Positions 1 to 9,966 are shown, counted from the first letter of the stretch. The stretch is 64,000 nucleotides of DNA from Aphanizomenon flos-aquae FACHB-1287 (GCF_014698755.1 NZ_JACJTO010000018.1:1-64000); one strand, 5' to 3'. Program-made: numbers and translations. Notes: generated from the sequence alone by a model not told the origin.

Positions 1-555
1 AGAGGTTTCATGGCTCTGCATTGGTATACCTAGAATTTAATTGGCGCATGGTATGATCACTGTAGCATCTTCTGGCTTGAATGTATAGGTTTTGTGTAAC
101 AAAAATTTATAATGTGATGTGCAAATTTTATATCCATCCCCTGACTTCGTTATCAGAGGATTGACATCCACAGAAAAGAATAGCGAACTGATAAGTCAGA
201 GCTTATGCTTATGCTATTGCACTGTTTTAAAATGGGCAATCAAAGACTCAACGACACTTTGATAAGTTCCTTTTGCTAAAGAAATTTCCTGAATCATTAC
301 TATTGTTATTAATAGTTTTGGCTCTACCGCTCCCTATATGCTATTTTATCGAAAATATCCTTCAAATCATTGCTCTGAATGGATTTGAGGGTTTAATCCA
401 TCGAGTTTTTTCTCCTCCATCAAATCCCACATAATCATTAAACCTGTATGTGGTTTATTCAATATCTTATCATCATGAAGGCAACACTTCTGATATCTAC
501 GCCAAGTTGGTTATTCATTACTTCACTATCTTCAAACAACTTAGTTTTACCAAAA
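1..555. other. Gene-poor left edge, no intact gene
   Basis: No open frame of useful length covers this stretch. On the minus strand short open pieces occur, for example one reading GTYQSVVESLIAHFK near 215-265, but they are interrupted by stops and frame changes. That would fit a decayed gene, although I cannot name a family. No tRNA-like or terminator-like structure was recognised. Confidence 0.4.
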
Positions 556-1065
556 TTACTCAAACCAATCTTCACCTCCCGGTAATTCTGCTAAATAATT
601 ATCAATCATCTTTGCTAACTCTTTAGGTTGATATTCATAAGTTAACAACAAAAGATTTTCCGCAAAATCAATTAATGCTTTTTCTTGTAATCTTTGAGAA
701 ACTTGACTCGGTTTTAAAGTCCCACCAAAAATCTCCGCACTAGCGGGACGAATTGCCATTTCTAGAGCTTCTGCTAAATATTCACCCCATTGATCAGATT
801 TAATATAATAGGATTTTTGATTATCTTTAATATTCAATTTGGCAATTTGAATCACAGAATCAGAAATTGAAGCAATCCAAGAATTAGTTAAACGCTGTTC
901 AATTTGATTTTTAATCAAATGAATAACCAACCTCACTAAAAAAGCTTCTATTTTTCGCAAAGTTCCCTGTTTACTCATCTCCTCCAAATCATCAACAATT
1001 TCCAAAGCATCATCATAACGCCCTTCTAAGATACTTTGTCTTAATTCCATTAATTCTTGCGTCAT
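556..1065 (-). CDS. DUF29 family protein
   Basis: This 169-aa soluble protein matches the cyanobacterial DUF29 family. It opens with the typical MTQELMELRQSILEGRYDDA, followed by a helical body and an acidic C-terminus with a conserved LAELPGG-like end. DUF29 proteins are present in many copies per genome in filamentous cyanobacteria and have no established function; some lie beside toxin-antitoxin or mobile genes. Length is normal for the family, so the gene looks intact. It is divergent from recQ with about 250 bp between them. The family call is by pattern recognition, and no role should be read from it. Confidence 0.75.
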   Translation of the reverse strand: MTQELMELRQSILEGRYDDALEIVDDLEEMSKQGTLRKIEAFLVRLVIHLIKNQIEQRLTNSWIASISDSVIQIAKLNIKDNQKSYYIKSDQWGEYLAEALEMAIRPASAEIFGGTLKPSQVSQRLQEKALIDFAENLLLLTYEYQPKELAKMIDNYLAELPGGEDWFE

Positions 1066-1319
1066 GTTTATTGACCTTACTTAGTAGCAGTTATTAGTTG
1101 ATTTTGTACTTTTGATGTTCTATAATAACCCATATTGCTATATACCTAGTTAAGGCTGCTAATGGGTAATCAGTAATTGGTGATCAAATCCCTATTTTCA
1201 TCCTGGATATCCTGATTCTGAGATTTTCCTATCTATAAATTCTAACGTTCCCCATTCCCCAATGTGCGTTAAAATTCTAATATCCTCATCACAACTCAGA
1301 CACGCGACAACCATCTACC

Positions 1320-3509
1320 ATGCTTCAGTACCCCCACTTAGAACAAGCCCTAAAACATCATTTTGGTTACGATCAATTTCGTCCTGGACAAAGGCAAATT
1401 ATTGAAGATGCTCTAGAAAATCGTGATTTAATGGTAATTATGCCCACCGGTGGAGGTAAATCTCTGTGCTTTCAATTACCTGCACTTTTAAAACCCGGTT
1501 TAACAGTAGTAGTATCACCATTAATAGCCTTAATGCAAGATCAAGTAGAAGCACTGCGAACTAATAACATTTCTGCCACATTTCTTAATAGTAGTCTTAA
1601 CGTTCATAAAGTTCGCTCTCGTGAAGAAGCGATCATGAATGGTAAAATAAAATTACTTTATGTAGCCCCAGAACGTTTGATTAGCGACCGATTTTTGCCC
1701 CTTCTAGATGTAGTTAGAGAAAAAATAGGAATTTCTACCTTTGCCATAGATGAAGCCCATTGTGTCTCAGAATGGGGCCATGATTTCCGTCCAGAATATC
1801 GGCAATTAAGACTACTCAGAAAACGTTATCCAAATGTTCCTACTATAGCCTTAACAGCTACGGCTACAGATAGAGTTAAAGCCGATATTATTGAACAATT
1901 AGGATTAAAACAACCAAGTGTTCATATTGCTAGTTTTAACCGTCAAAATCTTTATTATGAAGTTAGAACCAAAAGTAAAAATCCCTATTCTGAAATATTA
2001 GAAATAGTTAGAGAAAATCAAGGTTCAGGAATTATTTATTGTTTAACTCGCAAAAAAGTTGACGAACTAACTTTAAAACTCCAAAATGATAAGATTTCAG
2101 TTTTACCTTATCATGCTGGTTTAAGTGATGAGGAAAGATCAAAAAATCAAACTCGATTTATTAGAGATGATATCCGGGTCATGGTAGCCACAATTGCCTT
2201 TGGAATGGGTATTAATAAACCTGATGTTCGCTTTGTTATTCATTCCGATTTACCCCGAAATTTGGAAAGTTACTATCAAGAATCCGGTCGTGCTGGTAGA
2301 GATAATGAACCTTCTAAATGTACACTTTTTTTCAATTATGGTGATATTAAAACCATAGAATGGAGTATTAATCAAAAAACCGATCCTCAAGAACAATTAA
2401 TAGCTAAACAGCAATTAAGACAAGTTATAGATTATGCAGAAGGAACAGACTGTAGACGCACAATTCAATTAAGTTATTTTGGGGAAAGATTTCCCGGAAA
2501 TTGCGGTAATTGTGATAATTGTCGTTATCCCAAACCTATGCAAGATTGGACAATTGAAGCCATGAAATTTCTATCTTGTGTAGCTAGATGTAAAGAAAGA
2601 TTTGGAATGTTACATATCATTGATGTATTAAGAGGTGCGAAAAATCAGAAAATAGTTGTTAATAAACATGATCAACTTTCTACCTATGGAATTGGCAAAG
2701 ATAAAACATTAGACGAATGGAAGATGTTAGGAAGATCACTATTACATCAAGGTTTATTAGAACAAACAGCAGACGGTTATTCAGTTCTCAAACTTAATGC
2801 TTTAAGTTGGGAAGTCATGCGAAAACAACGTCCAGTTTCTATTGCTGTTCCCCTAGCACAAAAAATAACCTGGGAAGATGGAAATAGCAAACCCGCAGAT
2901 GTGGAAATTCTCATGCAAAAATTGCGATCGCTTCGTAAACAAGTCGCAGACGAACAAGCAGTACCACCCTACGTTATCTTCCATGATTCTACCTTAAAAT
3001 TAATGGCACAGATGCAACCCAGAACCTTAGATGAATTTGGTAATCTTTCTGGGGTTGGTAGTCATAAATTATCCCAATATGGTGAAAGATTCTTAGCAGA
3101 AATTCAGGCTTATCGTCAAGAACAGGGATTACAACAAAATACCATTAATCGAGTTAATTTGTCTCCTCCTTCTCAGTCACCCTCGGATACAGAATTAACA
3201 ACATTAGAGTTATATAAACAAGGTTTGAGTATTGAAGAAATCGCCCAAAAACGTAATATTCGCCCCACTACAATTATCCGTCATCTCTCAGATTTAATTG
3301 AGAAAAAACAATCTTTAGATCTAAGTCAATTAGTACCATTAGAACGCCAGAAAAAAATCTGGAACGTCTTAGAAATAGTTGGTGATATTGCGCTAACACC
3401 CATTCGAGAAAATTTAGGAGAAAGCTACAGTTTTGACGAAATTCGCTTAGTTAGAGCGAAATGGCGACGGGAAAAACAGAAATCTCTTAAAGATGATATT
3501 GACTTTTAA
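1320..3509 (+). CDS. recQ: ATP-dependent DNA helicase RecQ
   Basis: RecQ unwinds DNA 3'-5' during recombination repair and fork restart. The 729-aa protein has Walker A (PTGGGKS, about residue 42), the DEAH box in [17 protein letters not shown] (about 144), the helicase C motifs ending in [11 protein letters not shown], and the RQC zinc site (a Cys near 377 and CGNCDNC near 395-402). An HRDC domain lies around 535-610. After it comes an extra C-terminal helix-turn-helix segment ([19 protein letters not shown], about 635-670), found in some longer bacterial RecQ proteins and probably a DNA-binding add-on. The gene stands alone. Its last bases overlap a small convergent ORF. Confidence 0.97.
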   Translation: MLQYPHLEQALKHHFGYDQFRPGQRQIIEDALENRDLMVIMPTGGGKSLCFQLPALLKPGLTVVVSPLIALMQDQVEALRTNNISATFLNSSLNVHKVRSREEAIMNGKIKLLYVAPERLISDRFLPLLDVVREKIGISTFAIDEAHCVSEWGHDFRPEYRQLRLLRKRYPNVPTIALTATATDRVKADIIEQLGLKQPSVHIASFNRQNLYYEVRTKSKNPYSEILEIVRENQGSGIIYCLTRKKVDELTLKLQNDKISVLPYHAGLSDEERSKNQTRFIRDDIRVMVATIAFGMGINKPDVRFVIHSDLPRNLESYYQESGRAGRDNEPSKCTLFFNYGDIKTIEWSINQKTDPQEQLIAKQQLRQVIDYAEGTDCRRTIQLSYFGERFPGNCGNCDNCRYPKPMQDWTIEAMKFLSCVARCKERFGMLHIIDVLRGAKNQKIVVNKHDQLSTYGIGKDKTLDEWKMLGRSLLHQGLLEQTADGYSVLKLNALSWEVMRKQRPVSIAVPLAQKITWEDGNSKPADVEILMQKLRSLRKQVADEQAVPPYVIFHDSTLKLMAQMQPRTLDEFGNLSGVGSHKLSQYGERFLAEIQAYRQEQGLQQNTINRVNLSPPSQSPSDTELTTLELYKQGLSIEEIAQKRNIRPTTIIRHLSDLIEKKQSLDLSQLVPLERQKKIWNVLEIVGDIALTPIRENLGESYSFDEIRLVRAKWRREKQKSLKDDIDF

Positions 3510-3604
3510 TTCTTAGTAGATAAAGCCACAGATAGTAGCTTAGGTAACATCAAACAAATAGCTGCATTCAGCAGTGTTAAAAATATACCATCCATTAAAT
3601 TCAT
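3506..3604 (-). CDS. 32-aa single-span membrane micropeptide (sister of the next gene)
   Basis: This frame encodes 32 residues, nearly all one hydrophobic helix that ends with [13 protein letters not shown] good Shine-Dalgarno (AAGGAG, 7 nt before ATG) supports translation. It aligns without gaps to the start of the 81-aa gene just upstream on the same strand, with 16 of the first 25 residues identical (shared pattern LMD, LTL, NA, CL, PKL, S). Similarity at the protein level between neighbours argues that both are translated. The function is unknown. The stop codon overlaps the convergent recQ stop. Alternatives are a type I-toxin-like or regulatory membrane peptide, but nothing here decides it. 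Confidence 0.55.
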   Translation of the reverse strand: MNLMDGIFLTLLNAAICLMLPKLLSVALSTKN

Positions 3605-3735
3605 AAATAACTCCTTCTTATGACTATTGATGATTGAGATATCTTCATTTTTCCCTACAAACAATACATTTGAGCAACTTTGGATTTTTAAATATCTTTG
3701 AGATTACATAAGTAAATTAAATATAAATCCAGCAG

Positions 3736-3754
3736 GGGCGCAGTTTCCGCGCCC
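3736..3754. repeat. GC-rich hairpin (GGGCGC...GCGCCC)
   Basis: A 6-bp perfect stem with a 7-nt loop lies in very AT-rich DNA between the two sister micropeptide genes, just 3' of the 81-aa gene on the minus strand. It resembles the common dispersed 'ggggcgcagtttccgcgccc' element of cyanobacteria. No T-run follows on either strand, so a terminator role is uncertain. Confidence 0.45.
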
Positions 3755-3782
3755 AAAGCTCAGATATGTGCTAATATTCTCT

Positions 3783-4028
3783 TTAATTAGGAGAACATTG
3801 ATTACAAAAGCGCGGGCTAAATTTACAAAATTCACTACCTGTTAATGCGTAAACCGTACAATAGGGAAAACTGGTTATTCCCATTTTATCAGATTTGTAA
3901 CCAGAATCAACAAAAAATGATGAAGCTTCTTGAGATCTACGAACTACAATCATAGATATTAGCTTAGGCAAAGCTAAACAAGTTCCAGCATTAATGAGAG
4001 TAAGTAATAATATATCCATCAAATCCAT
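3783..4028 (-). CDS. 81-aa small membrane protein, paralogue of the 32-aa ORF
   Basis: The N-terminal 30 residues form one transmembrane helix (LMDILLLTLINAGTCLALPK) and match the neighbouring 32-aa ORF. The remaining 50 residues are polar and carry several cysteines near the end (CKFSPRFCNQC). The tail may be genuine or may be out-of-frame read-through of a once shorter gene, since the sister protein stops right after the helix. ATG is chosen because the sister protein starts at the equivalent place; the ribosome site is weak. The function is unknown and the pair appears to be a local duplication. Confidence 0.5.
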   Translation of the reverse strand: MDLMDILLLTLINAGTCLALPKLISMIVVRRSQEASSFFVDSGYKSDKMGITSFPYCTVYALTGSEFCKFSPRFCNQCSPN

Positions 4029-4244
4029 AGGGAATTATTCCCAAACGAAATTACATAGGAGCAGCTTGGATAGTCTTAAAATATATGAAAGTACAATAAG
4101 ACTTAACCATAGTATTTAGTCTATATAAAATTAGTTTAGCATAGATTTTTCCAAATGGAACGATCACTATTCAGTAATGATCATTCAATAATGTGTAAAC
4201 TAAAGATTAAATACCTTTATTAATCACACCTGAAAGCACTATTT

Positions 4245-6203
4245 ATGACACAACCTGTAAATTCTTTCCTAGATAACATTTCCAAGCGAGAAAAGCTGGC
4301 CTTACAGGGTTTAGTAGATTACACAAATATCAAGTCACTACCAGAAATTTGGCCTTTAGCAGCCAGGAAATTTGGTAATATTATTGCTCTACATAATCCC
4401 CATTCTCAACCAGAATTAAAAATTACCTACAGTCAATTGTCAGATCTAATTCAACAATTTGCAATCGGGTTACAGGTACTAGGTATCAATATGAACCATA
4501 GCGAAAATCTTCCCTATGGTGAACGGGTTTCTCTAATTGCTGATAACAGTCCTCGCTGGTTTATTGCTGATCAAGGTATCATGACTACTGGAGCAGTAAA
4601 TGCAGTCCGTAGTGCCCAAGCAGAAAGAGAAGAATTACTCTATATCATTACCCATAGTGGCAGTACAGCCCTAGTAGTTGAAGATATAAAAACTCTGAAT
4701 AAGCTAGGGGATAGACTAAACGAATTACCAATTAAACTGGTAGTTATTCTCTCTGATGAAATACCACCCACAGAAATGAATTTTCAAGTGGTGAATTTTT
4801 CCCAGTTAATAGAAATTGGTAGTCATAACACTTTAATACCCGTTCAGATTGACACAGAAGCATTAGCAACTTTAATTTATACATCTGGAACTACGGGAAA
4901 ACCCAAGGGTGTAATGCTGTCCCACAGAAATTTACTCCATCAAGTTAAAACCTTGGGAATAGTGGTACAGCCAAAAAAAGGAGATATTGCCCTCAGTATT
5001 TTACCCACATGGCATAGTTATGAACGTAGCGGTGAGTATTTCTTGCTTTCTCAAGGATGTACTCAAATTTACACTAATTTGCGTTCTGTTAAAGGGGATT
5101 TAAAGAAATTTAAACCTAATTATATGATTGCTGTTCCCCGACTATGGGAATCAATTTATGAAGGAGTGCAAAAGCAATTCCGAGAACAACCAGCCAAAAA
5201 ACAAAGCTTGGTGAAGTTTTTACTAGAAATGAGCCAGAAATATGTAGAAGCACGCCGTATTTCCCAGGGATTGAGTTTAAATCATATTCATGCTTCAGTT
5301 ATTGCCCGTTCCCAAGCCAAAATCCTAGAATTGGGTTTATTGCCATTTCATGCAATTGGTCAAAAATTAGTTTATACTAAAGTCCGAGAAGCCACAGGCG
5401 GAAATATCAAGCACGTTATTAGTGGTGGTGGCGCTCTACCTGGATATATAGATAACTTTTTTGAGATTGTTGGTGTGGAAATTTTACAAGGTTATGGTTT
5501 AACAGAAACCTCACCAGTAACTAACGCTCGTCGTCCTTGGCGAAATCTACGGGGTTCTTCAGGACAACCAATTCCCGGTACAGAAGTAAAAATTGTTCAT
5601 CCAGAAACCCGTCAACCCCTACCCGTAGGAACACGGGGTTTAGTCCTGCTCAAAGGTCCACAAATCATGCAAGGCTATTATCAAAATCCCGAAGCCACAA
5701 ACAAGGTCATAGACCCAGAAGGTTGGTTTGATAGCGGTGATTTAGGCTGGGTAACTCCTGAAAATGACTTAGTATTAACAGGTAGAGCAAAAGATACTAT
5801 TGTTTTAACCAACGGGGAAAATATCGAACCTCAACCCATAGAAGATGCTTGTTTGAGATCACCCTATATTGACCAAATCATGTTAGTAGGACAAGATCAA
5901 CGTAGCATTGGCGCTCTGATTGTTCCTAATCTAGAAGCTCTAGCAAAATGGGCAGATACTCAAAATCATAGTCAAAAGATTGACTTAGAGAGTAAAATAG
6001 TCCAGGATTTGTTTCGTCAAGAATTAAATCGGGAAGTCCAAAACCGTCCCGGCTATCGAGTCGACGACCGTATTGTACCTTTTAAACTTATTGAGGAACA
6101 ATTCTCAATTGAAAACGGGTTAATGACACAAACACTCAAAATCCGTCGTCACATTGTTATGGAACGATATAGCGATATTATTGATATAATGTTTGCTAAG
6201 TAA
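4245..6203 (+). CDS. aas: Acyl-ACP synthetase / long-chain fatty acid ligase (AMP-binding)
   Basis: The protein activates free fatty acids through an acyl-adenylate. In cyanobacteria the single FadD-like enzyme of this type (Synechocystis slr1609 family) acts as an acyl-ACP synthetase that recycles fatty acids released from membrane lipids. The 652-aa chain has the AMP-binding P-loop YTSGTTGKPKGVMLSH (about 210-225), the motif GYGLTETSP, the hinge region GWFDSGDLGW, and a C-terminal lid ending in QTLKIRRH. Length fits the family. It is monocistronic, with no clear Shine-Dalgarno. The ACP rather than CoA specificity is inferred from the lineage. Confidence 0.88.
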   Translation: MTQPVNSFLDNISKREKLALQGLVDYTNIKSLPEIWPLAARKFGNIIALHNPHSQPELKITYSQLSDLIQQFAIGLQVLGINMNHSENLPYGERVSLIADNSPRWFIADQGIMTTGAVNAVRSAQAEREELLYIITHSGSTALVVEDIKTLNKLGDRLNELPIKLVVILSDEIPPTEMNFQVVNFSQLIEIGSHNTLIPVQIDTEALATLIYTSGTTGKPKGVMLSHRNLLHQVKTLGIVVQPKKGDIALSILPTWHSYERSGEYFLLSQGCTQIYTNLRSVKGDLKKFKPNYMIAVPRLWESIYEGVQKQFREQPAKKQSLVKFLLEMSQKYVEARRISQGLSLNHIHASVIARSQAKILELGLLPFHAIGQKLVYTKVREATGGNIKHVISGGGALPGYIDNFFEIVGVEILQGYGLTETSPVTNARRPWRNLRGSSGQPIPGTEVKIVHPETRQPLPVGTRGLVLLKGPQIMQGYYQNPEATNKVIDPEGWFDSGDLGWVTPENDLVLTGRAKDTIVLTNGENIEPQPIEDACLRSPYIDQIMLVGQDQRSIGALIVPNLEALAKWADTQNHSQKIDLESKIVQDLFRQELNREVQNRPGYRVDDRIVPFKLIEEQFSIENGLMTQTLKIRRHIVMERYSDIIDIMFAK

Positions 6204-6323
6204 TTTCCCAAGCCGCAGATTTTTTTCAGAATTTTACGGGGAGATAAGAAACCAAAACAGAATTTTTCTTTCTCCCGACTCTTCTCCACACAACAAACTA
6301 TTAATACTCAACCTACAATCTTT

Positions 6324-6773
6324 ATGGATGTATCCAACCCGCAATTGCTTTTAAAACGCCCGATTAATGTCAAAGCGATAGTTACTACCCTCTGGAAAGA
6401 GGAAGTACAACAGCAATTACAAGAGCAAATTAATCAAATTGACCAACAACTTCAACAACTAGACCTGGAAGCACAAAGAGCAATTAGCGCCATTCAAAAA
6501 CAGAGTTTTCAACCACCAGGGCCTCAAACACTTCAACAAATCGATAACATTCAATTACAAGTCAATCAAAAGAAAAGTGAACTTCTAGACCAGAAAAATC
6601 AAATGCTGCAAAACCTCCAGCAAGTACAATTGTTGGAATTAGATCAAGAAGTCAACCAATTTCAAATGGAAAGCTTTTTCCGTATCGAACCAGGTGATAA
6701 CTTGATTAGTAAAATGCAGGTTGAAGTTGTCCTCCGCGATGGTATCGTTGAAGAAATTCGCGGCGATATCTAA
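6324..6773 (+). CDS. YlqD family protein
   Basis: This 149-aa protein has a short N-terminal strand region (NPQLLLKRPINVKAIVTTLWKEE), a long Gln-rich coiled coil (about residues 25-115), and a C-terminal strand segment (FRIEPGDNLISKMQVEVVLRDG) that fits the YlqD family. The family is conserved in cyanobacteria and firmicutes and has no established function. It follows the acyl-ACP synthetase gene by 120 bp on the same strand and could be cotranscribed. One of the window's dispersed hairpins follows its stop within ten bases. Confidence 0.75.
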   Translation: MDVSNPQLLLKRPINVKAIVTTLWKEEVQQQLQEQINQIDQQLQQLDLEAQRAISAIQKQSFQPPGPQTLQQIDNIQLQVNQKKSELLDQKNQMLQNLQQVQLLELDQEVNQFQMESFFRIEPGDNLISKMQVEVVLRDGIVEEIRGDI

Positions 6774-6781
6774 ACAACAAG

Positions 6782-6810
6782 CTCCCCGACTTCTCCCTGG
6801 AGTCGGCGGT
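6782..6810. repeat. Dispersed hairpin, copy 1 of 4
   Basis: An imperfect palindrome, CCGACTTC / GGAGTCGG, with a short loop. It belongs to the same family as the elements at 8462, 13272 and 24261 (pattern AGAT-CTCC-GACTTC-loop-GAAGTCGG-AGATCT). Each copy lies just 3' of a gene, which would fit an mRNA 3'-end stabiliser or an attenuator. Confidence 0.6.
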
Positions 6811-6873
6811 ATTATTAGATCACTAGTTCTGATCTATACTATCATACCGACGCAAAAATATTTTACGGGGGGG

Positions 6874-6902
6874 TTGACAAACAAATTTAAATTTGTTATC
6901 AT
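6874..6902 (+). promoter_or_regulatory. Near-consensus promoter with an 18-bp palindromic spacer
   Basis: TTGACA and TATCAT are separated by exactly 17 bp. The DNA from 6880 to 6897, AACAAATTTAAATTTGTT, is a perfect palindrome that fills the space between them. A dimeric regulator bound there would block RNA polymerase, so it is a candidate operator. The next gene is pdhC, about 180 bp downstream, giving a long leader. Confidence 0.6.
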
Positions 6903-7086
6903 AGTCCCGACGAGGAAGAACTATCTTCTCACTAAATCCCCTTAAATAAAATAGTTGTACAGGTTGCCAAAAAAGATTGTAATCAACACTACTCCTTTTT
7001 TTCTAAAAAATCACCAACCTGATCACAAAACTGTTAAAATTCAGAGATTCAAGTCCATATATTATTGATTCTGAAACCACCATATC

Positions 7087-8394
7087 ATGAGCATTAACGA
7101 AGTATTTATGCCGGCGCTGAGTTCCACCATGACCGAAGGCAAAATTGTCTCCTGGGTCAAGTCGCCGGGAGATAAAGTAGAGAAAGGCGAAACGGTGGTG
7201 GTTGTCGAATCAGATAAAGCTGATATGGATGTAGAAACCTTTTATGAAGGATATCTCGCCCATATTATTGTTCCTGCAGGTGAAACCGCCCCCGTCGGCG
7301 CAGCCATCGCTTACGTTGTGGAAACAGAAGCAGAAATACCCCTAGCCAAATCCTTAGCTAATGCAGGTGGTGCTGCTGCAACCCCCACACCCGTACCAGT
7401 TACCACAGCCCCAGTCGCTGCCCCTGTGGACCCATCACAAAACGGTTCTAACCATCAACCAGGCAGAGTCGTAGTTTCACCCCGCGCCCGCAAATTAGCT
7501 AAAGAACTCAAAGTAGATTTAAGCACCCTCGCAGGTAGTGGTCCCTACGGTCGTATTGTTGCTGAAGATGTAGAAGTTGCGGTTGGTAAGGTTCAGCCCG
7601 TTACTACCCCTGTCATCACTTCCGCACCTGCAAATGTCGTCATACCTATACCAGTAGCCGTACCTGTATCCGCACCTGTATCCGTACCTGTACCTGCACC
7701 CGTGGTTAATAGTACCGCTCCCGGTCAAGTAGTGCCATTTACTACCTTGCAAAATGCCGTAATTCGAGGCATGGTAGCCAGTTTATCTGTACCTGTATTC
7801 CGTGTTAGTTACACAATTAACACTGATGGACTCGATAAACTTTACAAACAAATTAAATCCAAAGGTGTGACAATGACTGCGCTATTAGCCAAAGCTGTAG
7901 CCATAACATTGCAAAAACATCCTATCCTCAATGCCAGCTACTCAGAGCAAGGCGTTGTCCATCATCCTCACATTAATGTTTCTGTCGCCGTGGCCATGGA
8001 TGATGGTGGTTTAATCACACCCGTTTTACAAAATGCTGATGCAGTTGATATCTACTCTTTATCTCGCAACTGGAAATCTTTAGTAGAACGCGCTAGAACA
8101 AAACAGCTACAACCAGCAGAATACAACAGTGGTACTTTCACCCTTTCCAATTTAGGAATGTTTGGTGTAGATACCTTTGATGCCATTTTACCGCCCGGAC
8201 AAGGTGCTATCTTAGCCATTGGTGCGTCACGTCCTCAAGTAGTCGCTACACCTGATGGATTATTTAGTGTCCGTCAACAAATGCAAGTTACTATTACCTG
8301 TGATCATCGCATTATTTACGGTGCAGATGCCGCTGGATTCCTGCAAAACTTAGCGAAGTTGATTGAAACCAATCCCCAATCTTTAACAATGTAA
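7087..8394 (+). CDS. pdhC: Dihydrolipoamide acetyltransferase, E2 of pyruvate dehydrogenase
   Basis: E2 carries the acetyl group on lipoate and passes it to CoA in the pyruvate dehydrogenase complex. The 435-aa protein has an N-terminal lipoyl domain with the lipoylation Lys in ESDKADMDVE (about residue 44). An Ala/Pro/Val linker follows, then a peripheral subunit-binding domain (VSPRARKLAKEL...GSGPYGRI, about 130-165), a second Pro/Val-rich linker, and the catalytic domain ending in CDHRIIYGAD. The usual DHRxxDG motif reads DHRIIYG, as in cyanobacterial and plastid E2. Cyanobacteria lack the classical 2-oxoglutarate dehydrogenase complex, so pyruvate is the expected substrate. Confidence 0.93.
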   Translation: MSINEVFMPALSSTMTEGKIVSWVKSPGDKVEKGETVVVVESDKADMDVETFYEGYLAHIIVPAGETAPVGAAIAYVVETEAEIPLAKSLANAGGAAATPTPVPVTTAPVAAPVDPSQNGSNHQPGRVVVSPRARKLAKELKVDLSTLAGSGPYGRIVAEDVEVAVGKVQPVTTPVITSAPANVVIPIPVAVPVSAPVSVPVPAPVVNSTAPGQVVPFTTLQNAVIRGMVASLSVPVFRVSYTINTDGLDKLYKQIKSKGVTMTALLAKAVAITLQKHPILNASYSEQGVVHHPHINVSVAVAMDDGGLITPVLQNADAVDIYSLSRNWKSLVERARTKQLQPAEYNSGTFTLSNLGMFGVDTFDAILPPGQGAILAIGASRPQVVATPDGLFSVRQQMQVTITCDHRIIYGADAAGFLQNLAKLIETNPQSLTM

Positions 8395-8461
8395 GACTAT
8401 GGGGAGGGGTTAGGTGAGGTACAGACTTAGAACCTAGTTTTTTGAGTATAGCTTAACTATC

Positions 8462-8496
8462 CAGATCTCCGCCTTCTTGAGGAAATCGGAGATCTG
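8462..8496. repeat. Dispersed hairpin, copy 2 of 4
   Basis: CAGATCTCCG and CGGAGATCTG form a perfect 10-bp stem with a 15-nt loop, 70 bp after the pdhC stop. This is the best preserved of the four related hairpins. It has no T-run, so it is not a classical terminator by itself. Confidence 0.7.
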
Positions 8497-8577
8497 TAAA
8501 AAATATAAACATATACAAATTCTAGATTCTAAGAACTAACATAAAAACAAACTGTTAATTAAAAATTAGTGCCTGTT

Positions 8578-8895
8578 ATGACAACTAAAAGACAATTCAA
8601 TAGCTTTGAGGAAATGCTTTCTGGCACAGATTTACCCGTGCTAGTAGACTTTTATGCTGAATGGTGTGGTCCTTGTCAAATGATGGTGCCAATTTTAGAA
8701 GAAGTCAACAGCCAATTAAAAGATAAGTTACGAATTGTCAAGATTGATACGGAAAAATATGCAAATTTGGCAAGTCAGTATCAAATTTCGGCCTTACCAA
8801 CCCTGGTGTTATTTAAACAAGGAAAGCCCGTAGATAAAATTGAAGGTGTTATGCAAGCCGCACAGTTAGTAAAACATCTACAACCACAGCTTTAA
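8578..8895 (+). CDS. Thioredoxin, y-type (TrxQ-like)
   Basis: A 105-aa thioredoxin with the WCGPC redox site in VDFYAEWCGPCQMMVPILEEV and the cis-Pro loop ALPTLVLF. The MMVPIL context after the active site resembles plastid thioredoxin y and cyanobacterial TrxQ rather than m-type, suggesting a role in antioxidant reduction (peroxiredoxins); that is inference. I start at ATG; a GTG nine bases upstream is in frame and would add three residues. There is no clear Shine-Dalgarno. The gene stands alone. Confidence 0.9.
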   Translation: MTTKRQFNSFEEMLSGTDLPVLVDFYAEWCGPCQMMVPILEEVNSQLKDKLRIVKIDTEKYANLASQYQISALPTLVLFKQGKPVDKIEGVMQAAQLVKHLQPQL

Positions 8896-8984
8896 ATAGT
8901 TTCTCAAATTAGAGATGCGAAATTACGCGTCTCTATTATATTAAGAAACAAGAAACAGCAGTATAAAAAGTCCAAAAAATCCAA

Positions 8985-9053
8985 GCTGTGTAAAGAAATG
9001 TAAAATCCCTGAGACTATTGCTATAACGACAATTTTTAACGCTAACCTACTTT
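8985..9053. mobile_element. MITE-like element, copy A (internally deleted)
   Basis: Shares GTGTAAAGAA and GCTATAACGACAATTTT and the CCTACTT end with the copy at 57599, but lacks part of the middle and the left terminus. It ends directly at the Shine-Dalgarno of the following SDR gene, so the element forms its 5' leader. Confidence 0.6.
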
Positions 9054-9070
9054 AAGGAGTGCATCTTTTT

Positions 9071-9766
9071 ATGAAAGGCAAACAAGTTTTACTTACAGGA
9101 GGCACGGGAGGACTCGGTTTAGGAGTAACACCCGCAGTTATAGCCCAAGGTGCAGATGTGACTATTCCTTATCGTAGTCCGAAAGATGTAGAACGTCTCA
9201 AAGAAATTATTTCCCCTGGGGATTTTGCTAAAATTAACTTTATTCCTGCTAATTTACAAGATGAGGCCTCAGTGGAGAAACTGGTCAGGTGCATGACAAA
9301 AGTAGATGTATTAATTCATTTAGTCGGCGGTTTTTCTATGGGAAAAACTCATGAATATAGCTTTTATGATTGGAAACAGGAATTAGATTTAAACTTAAAC
9401 ACAACTTTTTTGACTTGCAAATATAGCCTTAAACGTATGTTGGAAAACGGCTATGGTCGCATTATTACGGTAAGTTCTCGTGCTGGTGTTGAACCTGCTG
9501 CCAATTTAGCGGCTTATTCTGCCTCTAAAGCTGGTGTCATCGCTTTAACAAAAGCGATCGCATCTGAAACTAAAGGTACTAATATTACGGCTAATACTAT
9601 TCTTCCCAGTGTTATTGATACCCCCAAAAATAGGACAGCTATGGGTGAAGAAGCTGCTGATAAATGGGTAAAAGCGGAATCTATCGCTCAAGTGATTTGC
9701 TTTCTCGCTTCCGAAGCAGCTATTGATGTCCGCGGTGCAGCAATTCCCATTTATGGCAGTTGTTAA
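9071..9766 (+). CDS. SDR family oxidoreductase
   Basis: A classical short-chain dehydrogenase: Rossmann motif TGGTGGLGLG near the N-terminus, catalytic Ser in TVSSRAG, and the YSASK pair. At about 231 aa it has the usual length. The substrate cannot be told from the sequence. The upstream region is a MITE-like repeat, and AAGGAG lies 12 nt before this ATG. An earlier GTG touches the Shine-Dalgarno and is therefore unlikely to be the start. No operon partners are visible. Confidence 0.88.
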   Translation: MKGKQVLLTGGTGGLGLGVTPAVIAQGADVTIPYRSPKDVERLKEIISPGDFAKINFIPANLQDEASVEKLVRCMTKVDVLIHLVGGFSMGKTHEYSFYDWKQELDLNLNTTFLTCKYSLKRMLENGYGRIITVSSRAGVEPAANLAAYSASKAGVIALTKAIASETKGTNITANTILPSVIDTPKNRTAMGEEAADKWVKAESIAQVICFLASEAAIDVRGAAIPIYGSC

Positions 9767-9966
9767 GTGTCACATCCACACCTGAATTAACAGTGGTAAT
9801 TTGGTATTATCGGCGATTATTGTTAAACATCTCCGCAAAATCTTAAAACTCAAATGCCCAACTTTTTAGATCATTCAGGTATGTTAATAATTTTTTCGCG
9901 TTTTATCAGTTAAGACTATTGACTTACACTCAAAAATCTGTTATAGTAAATCTTGATAAGGAAGAA

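Noticed and set aside
7519-7752. Minus-strand frame in pdhC (Tyr/Arg-rich)
   Set aside because: Produced by the Pro/Val-rich linker codons on the other strand.
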